From assembly GCA_028872645.1 (NCBI GenBank), contig JAPKDK010000176.1, forward strand, positions 1 through 6,231: a stretch of 6,231 bases of DNA. Direction: 5' to 3'. This stretch comes from Verrucomicrobiota bacterium. Its GTDB lineage: Bacteria; Verrucomicrobiota; Verrucomicrobiia; Limisphaerales; UBA1100. The translations under genes were made by a program, and so were the position numbers. This document shows positions 1 through 5,620 of this stretch, piece after piece. How positions within the stretch are numbered: position 1 is the stretch's first letter; every line of letters begins with the position of its first letter. Below the pieces are notes generated by a model. That model made no database searches, was not told where the DNA came from, and worked only from the letters and a program-made list of their open reading frames with translations.

Positions 1-551
1 AGGACGACCTGGGTCCAGGCGTAGGCTTGCACGAGGTCTTTATCCACTCCGCGCCCGGCCGCGTACCGACCGCCGAGGATCCGCTGCGAGCCAGCGTCGT
101 TTTGTTCGGCCGCCTGGCGATACCACGCCGTGGCTTGGACCTGGTCGCTGTCGACGCCTTTGCCAACTGCATACATGTAGCCGAGATTGTATTTTGCGTG
201 GGCGCTGTTTTGGGCCGCCGCCTTGCGAAACCACACGATCGCCTGGTCGTAGTCGCGCTCCACCCCGCGTGCGTTAGTATACATCACGCCGAGCATGCTC
301 TGCCCGCGTGCGTCGTTTTGCGCCGCCACTCGCCGATACCACTTCACCGCTTCCACTTCGTTCTTCGCTGTTCCCTTGCCGTAGTTGTAGAGGCCAGCAA
401 GCTTATACTGCGCATCCACATCAGCTGCCTCGGCCTTGACTTTCGTTTCCGTGAACACTTTGACCAAATTGTCTTTGGGTTCACCCCGACCAATAATCGG
501 AGTCATAGACAGCGCCGCAAGCAAGGTGATGATGACAACAGAACGGTTCAT
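1..551 (-). CDS. Sel1-repeat (TPR-like) exported protein, 3' end cut by window edge
   Basis: The ATG at 551-549 opens a frame of 183 complete codons that runs off the left edge, so the C-terminus is missing. Residues 1-21 are a short hydrophobic signal-like segment (MNRSVVIITLLAALSMTPII). From about residue 45 there are four 36-residue Sel1-like repeats, at about 45-80, 81-116, 117-152 and 153 onward. Each has the LG.MY..G.GV..D...A..WYR.AA.Q pattern. Sel1 repeats form paired-helix solenoids that act as protein-protein adaptors, and in bacteria are often found in the periplasm or envelope. An AGGAAA ribosome site at 562-557 lies 5 nt before the ATG. The gene starts 27 nt after the stop of the thioredoxin-like gene, so the two are probably one transcript. 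The family call is firm. The partner and exact role cannot be read from the sequence. Confidence 0.88.
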   Translation of the reverse strand, partial: MNRSVVIITLLAALSMTPIIGRGEPKDNLVKVFTETKVKAEAADVDAQYKLAGLYNYGKGTAKNEVEAVKWYRRVAAQNDARGQSMLGVMYTNARGVERDYDQAIVWFRKAAAQNSAHAKYNLGYMYAVGKGVDSDQVQATAWYRQAAEQNDAGSQRILGGRYAAGRGVDKDLVQAYAWTQVV

Positions 552-578
552 CGGTGTTTCCTCTTCGTCGTAGGAGCA

Positions 579-1778
579 CTACCAGCCGTACCGAGAAACA
601 AATGCAGGCGGAAGTCGTTCGGCCGGACTTTCGCCGGCCAGCGTGAAGACGATTCCCATCAGTGCGGGAGCCGGGTTGTGACGTTGGTTGCAGTTGCCCA
701 GGCCCCAGCGCATCCCGACCGCCAGCAACTCGAAGGAGACAAATTTCTGTTTCTTGAGGTTGTACGTTGCGCGGCCTAGCAGTTTCGGTTCGTAGCCGAT
801 TTTCTTCGGGGACACCATTGATGCGCGAGTCTCTCCCTCAAAGCTGAGCGACACTAGATCGCCTTTGACCTGGAGCACAGTGGATGTTAATCGCGCCTTC
901 TCGATCGCCTCTTCGGGGAAGAACGTGTAATTCAAAGCATGAACATTATCGAGCAGATGAAAGCGAGCCAGACGTTGCACCAGTTCACTCGGTACGTTTT
1001 GCTTAGCGCCTTTCTTTGGTTTAGCGGGAAGAAGGGCGCGGGCCTCGTCTTTGCGGAACCAGGCGTAATCCAGATTCGAGTCGGGCCAACGCTCGCGCTT
1101 CTGGTCGCGGGCGATCACACGCAACGCCAGGCCGTCGTCGGGATACAGTTTCTCCTTGCGACGCCAGTTCTCGGCCGCTTTGGGATCGGGGGACTTGGGT
1201 AATAGCCGCTTTTCACGAGAAAGTGTTGCCCACTTTGCCAACCCCTGTTTCATCATCTCCACGAGTACTTTTGAGTCGGCGCTAGAGCTAGCCGCGAGCA
1301 ACTCTCCGCTGGGAGTCACCGCGTAGTGTCCCTGTGCGCCTCCTCGATTTCCCTTTTTAATTGTGCGTTGCTTGGCGAATTTTCGAAATAGCAATGCATC
1401 TGCATCCCGGCAGAATTCTTTCTGCATGCGGTCGCACGCGTCAGCAGCCACAACGAACTCGGCGGCCAGCTTCTGCACCTCGCGTTTGGACCAGACTAAC
1501 TGTCGGTCTTTGACGCCATTGCCTCACGTATTGCAAAGTGGGTGCCCATTCATCGCCCACAGCAGGATCGGCTTGTCCCTCGCCTGCGCCTCGATGACGG
1601 CGTCCCAGAAGCTCGTCCGCCAAGGAATCTTTCGGTAAGAGAGTTCCCAGTTCTTGGGAAGAACGTGATCGCGCCACTTTGCGTAGTTGGCGTCCGTCAG
1701 CTCCTTTTCCTGGAACTCATCCGCCGCCAAGACGGATTGACCCATCACCACCGCAATCATAAATAGAATCTGCTTCAT
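579..1778 (-). CDS. Predicted exported thioredoxin-like selenoprotein (in-frame UGA read as Sec85)
   Basis: With the TGA at 1526-1524 read as selenocysteine, this is one 399-residue frame ending in TAG. Residues 1-18 (MKQILFMIAVVMGQSVLA) are a signal peptide, so the protein is probably exported. At 69-81 a thioredoxin-like beta strand (KPILLWAMNGHPL) leads into Cys82-Asn-Thr-Sec85, the place of the CxxC redox pair. A helix and strand follow (VWSKREVQKLAAEFVVAADA, 95-114), then a thioredoxin-like second half (HYAVTPSGELLA, 151-162). Residues about 200-399 are a separate C-terminal domain I cannot name, containing FELLAVGMRWG and ending in RYGW. ATG 1778 is preferred over the in-frame GTG at 1787, which lies inside the ribosome site. 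The stretch between the UGA and the next possible start (GTG 1478) reads as normal protein (NGVKDRQLVWSKRE), and no other stop or frameshift occurs. Probable role: thiol redox chemistry in the envelope (inference). The alternative is a pseudogene with one nonsense mutation. Confidence 0.75.
1482..1516 (-). promoter_or_regulatory. SECIS-like stem-loop immediately downstream of the in-frame UGA
   Basis: On the minus strand the RNA after the UGA can fold as follows. A lower stem GCGU (1516-1513) pairs with ACGC (1485-1482). An internal loop has CAAA on one side and CAA on the other. An upper stem GACC (1508-1505) pairs with GGUC (1492-1489), then GAC (1504-1502) pairs with GUC (1496-1494), leaving one bulged U (1493). 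The apical loop is AGUUA (1501-1497). This gives 11 pairs, an apical loop starting 23 nt after the UGA, and a G as second loop base. Bacterial SECIS elements bound by SelB lie inside the coding region just after the UGA, with a G early in the apical loop and often a bulged U, so the fit is good. The fold was done by hand and has not been tested energetically. Confidence 0.55.
1524..1526 (-). other. In-frame UGA, predicted selenocysteine codon (Sec85)
   Basis: The codon order is CTT TGC AAT ACG TGA GGC AAT GGC, giving L-C-N-T-U-G-N-G. The UGA is three codons after Cys82 and so makes a CxxU motif, the common Sec replacement of a CxxC redox pair. UGA acts as a normal stop elsewhere in the window (the HEAT-like gene ends in TGA at 2134-2132). 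This argues for local recoding rather than a genome-wide change of code. Confidence 0.65.
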
Positions 1779-1783
1779 GCCCG

Positions 1784-1790
1784 CCACCCT
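1784..1790 (-). promoter_or_regulatory. Ribosome binding site of the selenoprotein gene
   Basis: AGGGTGG on the minus strand, with its AGGG core (1790-1787) 8 nt before ATG 1778. It decides the start, because the in-frame GTG at 1787-1785 overlaps this site and so is unlikely to be the initiator. Starting at the ATG also gives a cleaner signal peptide. Confidence 0.6.
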
Positions 1791-1829
1791 AGGCCGAAAC
1801 GCAATGGTGTCAATACTGTTGGGGAAGGC

Positions 1830-2133
1830 TTACCCAAGCCAAAACTCTTGCATCTCCGGAGGCATGCTTTCCCTTTTGGAAAGTTGCCGCTCCTCTTTGA
1901 GTATCTATTTTCGAAACCCTTCCTCGGCCTCATCAATAATCCTCCGATGCCGTTCCCTTTCCAGTTCCTCCGAGGATGGCCGAGGACGCGGCCCGGGAGG
2001 CTTTGGACAAATGTATACAGGATGATTCAGTAGAATGTGAATTTGGGGCCGCCATTTTTTAAAATTCAGTTCACCCTGTCGCTCTTACTACGCGTGACTG
2101 GCGAACTAATTCCCAAATTTTTTCTCGAAGTTC
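1830..2133 (-). pseudogene. Possible decayed small gene between the HEAT-like and thioredoxin-like genes
   Basis: This 353-nt gap has no intact gene, but one minus-strand frame reads like protein. From 2084 it is open for 59 codons, with segments such as WRPQIHILLNHPVYICPKPP and SSEELERERHRRIIDEAEE. A TAG (1907-1905) interrupts it, and it continues for 24 codons (ILKEERQLSKRES, then MPPEMQEFWLG) to a TAA at 1832-1830. In the adjoining frame just upstream, 2130-2074 reads LREKIWELVRQSRVVRATG before a TGA at 2073-2071. A one-base shift would join the two pieces. The frame has no ATG or clear ribosome site near its beginning. The biased Glu/Arg-rich, helix-like composition suggests a genuine small protein that has decayed by one frameshift and one nonsense change. 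Chance open reading in GC-rich DNA is the other explanation. I do not recognise a family. Confidence 0.3.
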
Positions 2134-3478
2134 ACTTGCCGCCGCCCTGAATAACCCCTTGCTGTGCGGCCTCAAGGCCGGCATCCACTTTGTTCAGGGC
2201 TCCGTTGAGTTGAGGGTGGTCGAATTCTTCGCGTAGATTTTCAATCAACTCGCGGCGGTTAGCGATATTTTGCGCAGGTGCTTCATCAACACCCTGCATC
2301 AGCGCGCCGAGTGGCAGTTTCATGGGGCCCCAATTAAAAGTCTCACCTTCCTCCTGTTGGGCCATCCCTTCCCGCACGGTCTGTATTAGCAAAACATCAG
2401 CTTGTGGATCGGTGCCGATTTGCCGGAGGATGGCGTCGCGGATAGCATAGCGGTCCAGCTCATCCGTGAGTCGTTCATCATTCATAACGTTATGAAAAAC
2501 CGGCATCGCATCCGTGCCCAATACTTGCCGCAAATAACGAAGCACATCGCCATCGAGTCGACCGTCAGCGGTGATGAGCAATGTCTTGGCCGTGTCCACA
2601 AAAATGAGGTCTTTGTATTTCACGAGGATGGCATACAGATAACCTTTGGCGCGGCGATCTACCGCCATTGAATCGGCTGTGACAGGCGGCAGCGCGGTGA
2701 GCAGTCGGCGGGTGGCTTCAAGAATTTCATCCACATACAGGTCGCGTGCGATGTCCTGCAGGGCGATCTCGAGATACGCAACCTCTACCCCGCGCCCGGT
2801 GTTTTCCAAAATCTTCAGCAATAGCTTCTCCGCCTGCGTCGAGCCAATGGCCGTCACGACTTCCAGCAACCCCAACCGCAGCGTAGCTGGAAATGAATCG
2901 TTCGGCTTCGGGAAAGGCCGAAAATAATTCCAAGCCGCCGCCGCGGGTTGCTTTGCCCCTTTGCCTCCGCCTTTTACCAGTTTCTTGGCCCCATTTTTTA
3001 CTATTCCCTTGGCCTCCTTCTTATCTCCGTCCTTGCCGCCTTTAATTTTCTGTTCCTTGGCAGGTTGCGACTTGGGGTCGCCCAGCGACTGTAATTCTAA
3101 GTCCACATTCTGTTCCAAGAACTCCGCGATGGCCGGCAGCGCTGCATCCCCGCGGTCCACAAGCGATTCCAGGTAATACACCGCCCGACGTTTCACACGC
3201 TTATCACCCGACTTCAATTCCTGCAAGCGGGTGAGGATATCTTCCACGGTCGCCACCCTAGGCGTTTCGCCCTCATTGCCGTCCACCGTGATAATCACTG
3301 ACCGCTGCGCTTTAGCCGCATTCAATTCGTTGCGCATCCCAGCTTGCGTCGTTTCATGTTTGCGCGCCAACTCCGCCGTCGCCGTCTCCTTTGCTGAAGA
3401 TTTGTCGGTGGAAACCAACCAGTACGTCGCCCCCGAGGCTACTGCAGCAGCCGCCAACATCAGAATTATATTTTTCAT
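2132..3478 (-). CDS. Exported or anchored HEAT-like repeat protein of unknown function
   Basis: A complete 448-residue protein from ATG 3478 to TGA. Residues 1-22 (MKNIILMLAAAAVASGATYW) are a signal peptide or N-terminal membrane anchor. A charged, probably coiled segment follows at about 27-58 (AKETATAELARK.ETTQAGMRNELNAAKAQR). Residues 77-125 look like one helical HEAT-type unit (VEDILTRLQELKSGDKRVKRRAVYYLESL). A Lys/Gly-rich low-complexity linker spans about 135-178. Residues 195-370 are helix pairs of HEAT/ARM character, for example LGLLEVVTAIGSTQAEKLLL and DELDRYAIRDAILRQIG. The C-terminus ends in GGGK. No catalytic motif is visible, so a scaffold or adaptor role outside the cytoplasm is the most that can be inferred. 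No Shine-Dalgarno sequence precedes the ATG (CACACAAACCATT). The next gene downstream is 353 nt away, so joint transcription is uncertain. Confidence 0.8.
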   Translation of the reverse strand: MKNIILMLAAAAVASGATYWLVSTDKSSAKETATAELARKHETTQAGMRNELNAAKAQRSVIITVDGNEGETPRVATVEDILTRLQELKSGDKRVKRRAVYYLESLVDRGDAALPAIAEFLEQNVDLELQSLGDPKSQPAKEQKIKGGKDGDKKEAKGIVKNGAKKLVKGGGKGAKQPAAAAWNYFRPFPKPNDSFPATLRLGLLEVVTAIGSTQAEKLLLKILENTGRGVEVAYLEIALQDIARDLYVDEILEATRRLLTALPPVTADSMAVDRRAKGYLYAILVKYKDLIFVDTAKTLLITADGRLDGDVLRYLRQVLGTDAMPVFHNVMNDERLTDELDRYAIRDAILRQIGTDPQADVLLIQTVREGMAQQEEGETFNWGPMKLPLGALMQGVDEAPAQNIANRRELIENLREEFDHPQLNGALNKVDAGLEAAQQGVIQGGGK

Positions 3479-3511
3479 AATGGTTTGTGTGGGGATAGCT
3501 TAGCTCAGCCA

Positions 3512-3545
3512 CCTCTCTCAGGCAATAGCCTTAAGTTTAGAGAGG
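3512..3545. other. Imperfect inverted repeat / stem-loop in the divergent spacer
   Basis: CCTCTCT (3512-3518) is perfectly complementary to AGAGAGG (3539-3545). Inside it AGGC (3520-3523) pairs with GCCT (3528-3531) around an AATA loop, leaving one unpaired base on the left and seven on the right. It lies 34 nt before the start of the HEAT-like gene, so it could be a leader hairpin of that transcript or an operator in the 278-nt divergent spacer. No convincing sigma70 promoter could be assigned in this spacer. Confidence 0.35.
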
Positions 3546-3696
3546 TTACAGCTGCATGGGCAATACGGTTACAGAAAATACATTCAGCCATCCTGATTCA
3601 GAAAAGTCCGGATGGCCTCCGGCAATTCCCAGATGGAATGCAACTCTTCTTCCAACCATATCGTTAAGTTTCTAAACATTTTGTTTTGCCGAGAAG

Positions 3697-3720
3697 GGCT
3701 CAAGACTCTAACGTCTTGCC
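3697..3720 (+). other. Leader hairpin upstream of the esterase gene
   Basis: CAAGAC (3701-3706) pairs perfectly with GTCTTG (3713-3718) around the loop TCTAAC. Two further G-C pairs (3697-3698 with 3719-3720) are possible if CT at 3699-3700 bulges out. It ends 36 nt before ATG 3757. It may be part of the 5' leader. No T-run follows, so it does not look like an intrinsic terminator. Confidence 0.3.
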
Positions 3721-3756
3721 AAGACACCAGTGCATACAAACCAAAACTCTATAACC

Positions 3757-5226
3757 ATGAAATTCCATCTACTGAATTGCCGTTTTACTTTTTTGACTTT
3801 CCTGACGCTTGCCTTTACGGCGGCAGCGGATGTGACCATGCCGCCTGTTCTTGGCAACGACATGGTCCTGCAGCGCGACCTGCCCGTGCCCGTTTGGGGC
3901 TGGGCTGACGCGAGCGAAAAAGTCACGGTCACCTTCGCCGGCCAAACCAAGACCACCAAGGCGGGCGACGATGGCAAGTGGATGGTGAAGCTCGACCCGC
4001 TTAAGGCCAACAGCAAGCCTGCCAGCCTGACGGTAACCGGCAACAACAAGATCTCCCTCGACAACGTGCTGGTCGGCGAGGTGTGGATTTGCTCGGGCCA
4101 ATCGAACATGGAATGGGCTCTTCGTTCGTCGATGAACTCGAAAGAGGAAGTCGCAGCTGCGGATCACCCGCAGATCCGGCTCTTCAATGTGCCCGGCCAC
4201 ACCACCAGCCCGCTGCCCAAGGAAAAAGGCGCCGGCAGTTGGCAGTTATGCAACCCGAAATCGGCAACCGGCTTCAGCGCGGTTGGCTATTTCTTTGGGC
4301 GCCGTTTGCAAAAGGAACTGGGCGTGCCGGTCGGCTTGGTTGGCTCCAATTGGGGCGGCACACGCATTGAGCCATGGACGACTCTGGCTGGCTTCCAGTC
4401 GGTTCCTGAACTTTCCAAGATTGCCGATCAGGTAAAAAACTATAAAGCCGACACTAAGGTCGGCGGTAGCTCTCCCTCTGCTATTTACAACTCGATGGTT
4501 CACCCGCTCGCTCCCTTTGCGATGCGCGGCGGAATTTGGTACCAAGGCGAATCCAACGGTAGCGAAGGCGTCACCTACTACCACAAGAAACATGCGCTGG
4601 TGAATGGCTGGCGAAAAGTTTTCCAGAACAAGGACCTCGCCTTCTATTGGGTGCAATTGGCCAACTTCCGGCAACCGAACAAGAACCCTGCCGGTGGAGA
4701 CGGTTGGGCCAAAATCCGCGAAGCACAAACCAAAGCGCTCGACATTCCGCACACCGGGATGGCGGTTGCTATCGACTTGGCAGACGCCCACAACCCGAAC
4801 GACATCCACCCGCGAAACAAGCAGGACGTGGGCGGGCGCCTCGCCCAATGGGCCTTGCACCAGACCTATGGCAAGAAGGATCTGGTCCCGACTGGGCCGC
4901 TTTACAAGAGCCACAAGATCAAAGGAAATGCCGTCCACCTCTCGTTCGACCACGTTGGCAAAGGCCTGATGGTTGGCAAGAAGACCAAGCTGGAGCCCAC
5001 GGCGGAAGTGAAGGGCGGTAAGCTGGAGCATTTCGCCATTGCCGGTAAAGACAAGAAATGGTTCTGGGCCGAGGCCTCTATCGACGGCGAGACTGTGGTC
5101 GTCAAATCATCGGACGTGCCCAAGCCGGTTGCCGTTCGTTACGGCTATACCATGAATCCCGCGAAAGCCAACCTCTACAATAAGGAAGGCATTCCCGCCA
5201 GCCCCTTCCGAACCGACGGTTGGTAA
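3757..5226 (+). CDS. Secreted sialate O-acetylesterase family esterase (SASA/DUF303, SGNH-like)
   Basis: A complete 489-residue protein ending in TAA. Residues 1-24 are a signal peptide (charged start, then LLNCRFTFLTFLTLAFTAAA), so it acts in the periplasm or outside the cell. A beta-rich N-terminal region (about 25-105, with MVLQRDLPVPVWGWA, typical of this family) precedes the esterase domain. Its motifs are GQSNM with nucleophile Ser116 (residues 114-118), SNWGGTRIEPW (197-207), GGIWYQGESN (258-267) and the C-terminal DIHPRNKQDVG with Asp349 and His351 as the likely acid-base pair. The family removes O-acetyl groups from sialic acid or from other acetylated sugars such as xylans. The true substrate cannot be read from sequence, and in environmental glycan degraders a polysaccharide acetylesterase is as likely as a sialate one. 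ATG 3757 is chosen over an in-frame GTG at 3730 because it gives a clean signal peptide. Neither has a Shine-Dalgarno sequence. Confidence 0.93.
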   Translation: MKFHLLNCRFTFLTFLTLAFTAAADVTMPPVLGNDMVLQRDLPVPVWGWADASEKVTVTFAGQTKTTKAGDDGKWMVKLDPLKANSKPASLTVTGNNKISLDNVLVGEVWICSGQSNMEWALRSSMNSKEEVAAADHPQIRLFNVPGHTTSPLPKEKGAGSWQLCNPKSATGFSAVGYFFGRRLQKELGVPVGLVGSNWGGTRIEPWTTLAGFQSVPELSKIADQVKNYKADTKVGGSSPSAIYNSMVHPLAPFAMRGGIWYQGESNGSEGVTYYHKKHALVNGWRKVFQNKDLAFYWVQLANFRQPNKNPAGGDGWAKIREAQTKALDIPHTGMAVAIDLADAHNPNDIHPRNKQDVGGRLAQWALHQTYGKKDLVPTGPLYKSHKIKGNAVHLSFDHVGKGLMVGKKTKLEPTAEVKGGKLEHFAIAGKDKKWFWAEASIDGETVVVKSSDVPKPVAVRYGYTMNPAKANLYNKEGIPASPFRTDGW

Positions 5227-5318
5227 TAATCCGCAGCTTTCTCGCCTTGTCGTCAATGGGCAAAACCTGTCTATGGCTTAGACAATTGATACCCGTGAAT
5301 CGGCGTGAGAAGCCCATG

Positions 5319-5344
5319 GTTTTTCGGGAGAAATCCCTGAAAAC
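5319..5344 (+). terminator. Terminator-like hairpin after the esterase gene
   Basis: GTTTTTCGGGA (5319-5329) pairs with TCCCTGAAAAC (5334-5344) around a GAAA tetraloop. The 11-position stem has one G-U pair and one C-T mismatch. It lies 92 nt after the esterase stop codon. The stem base is A/T-rich, but only a weak T-run follows (TTGAGGTTT). It could therefore end transcription from the plus strand, stabilise a 3' end, or serve both convergent genes. Confidence 0.4.
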
Positions 5345-5506
5345 TTGAGGTTTAAGGTTCGTTGGGTTTGATTCCAAAAATACATTTCACTCTTTTCCAC
5401 GCTATCCCAATTGGAATCTGTGGGTTAGGGGGATTTCTCTAATTGGGTTCAGAGGGTGGCCAGAGAATTAGTCGTGGAAACAACTGTGTAATCTGTGTCG
5501 AGATAT

Positions 5507-5536
5507 GTGAGATCTCCCGGGAGACTTGGGTCTCAC
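5507..5536. repeat. Overlapping palindromes (GTGAGA/TCTCAC around TCTCCCGGGAGA)
   Basis: GTGAGA (5507-5512) is complementary to TCTCAC (5531-5536). Between them is the perfect 12-bp palindrome TCTCCCGGGAGA (5513-5524), and GAGAC (5521-5525) can alternatively pair with GTCTC (5530-5534) across TTGG. These foldings exclude one another, so the element could be a protein-binding site or part of the termination region of the minus-strand exporter, which ends 85 nt away. No U-run is seen on either side. Confidence 0.35.
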
Positions 5537-5620
5537 CGTGATTGATGAGTTATCTGAGATGATCCGTGTGGGTGAAGAGGTGACTCAGAGAAACAGTCCG
5601 TTGTTTTGATTCCACTATCC

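Larger units (their letters stand above)
5227..5620. other. Convergent intergenic region, no intact gene
   Basis: This 394-nt spacer separates the ends of the plus-strand esterase and the minus-strand exporter, so it should hold the terminators of both. It contains a strong hairpin at 5319-5344 and a cluster of palindromes at 5507-5536. No reading frame has a credible start and ribosome site. A short open stretch (5511-5606, containing TVIDELSEMIRVGEEVTQR) has no ATG at its beginning and is probably chance or a gene remnant. Confidence 0.6.

Noticed and set aside
27..779. Long plus-strand frame of 250 codons
   Set aside because: It is antisense to the Sel1-repeat gene and the end of the selenoprotein gene, with His/Arg/Val-rich shadow composition and no known motif.
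1524..1526. Genome-wide reassignment of UGA (for example to Gly or Trp) as the reason for the in-frame TGA
   Set aside because: The HEAT-like gene ends in TGA at 2134-2132, and tryptophan is encoded by TGG throughout, so UGA works as a stop in this genome.
1441..1677. Minus-strand open frame of 78 codons overlapping the TGA region
   Set aside because: It is out of phase with the thioredoxin-like gene, has Arg-rich shadow composition, and covers sequence better explained by the selenoprotein frame.
1905..1907. In-frame TAG in the small remnant frame read as pyrrolysine
   Set aside because: Pyrrolysine is restricted to a few archaea and bacteria, the exporter and selenoprotein genes end in TAG as a normal stop, and the frame has no proper start.
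1935..2055. 40-codon minus-strand frame starting at ATG 2055 (MAAPNSHSTESS...)
   Set aside because: There is no ribosome site, the Ser/Ala-rich composition is typical of an out-of-frame reading, and the parallel frame looks more protein-like.
2038..2068. Inverted repeat TGAATTT / AAATTCA as terminator of the HEAT-like gene
   Set aside because: The arms are A/T-only apart from one G-C pair and have a 17-nt loop, which makes a weak hairpin. It also overlaps the remnant reading frame.
4246..5031. Long minus-strand frame of 261 codons
   Set aside because: It is antisense to the esterase, whose catalytic motifs clearly mark the plus strand as coding.
5472..5609. A second possible UGA-containing small protein (WKQLCNLCRDM, TGA at 5508-5510, DLPGDLGLTVIDELSEMIR)
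   Set aside because: There is no start codon before the UGA except the codon directly preceding it, no ribosome site and no recognisable fold. The nearby hairpin belongs to an overlapping palindrome cluster.
5367..5614. Direct repeat TTTGATTCCA at 5367-5376 and 5605-5614 as target-site duplication of a mobile element
   Set aside because: It is only 10 bases and T-rich, the 228 nt between has no terminal inverted repeats and no transposase, so chance is likely.
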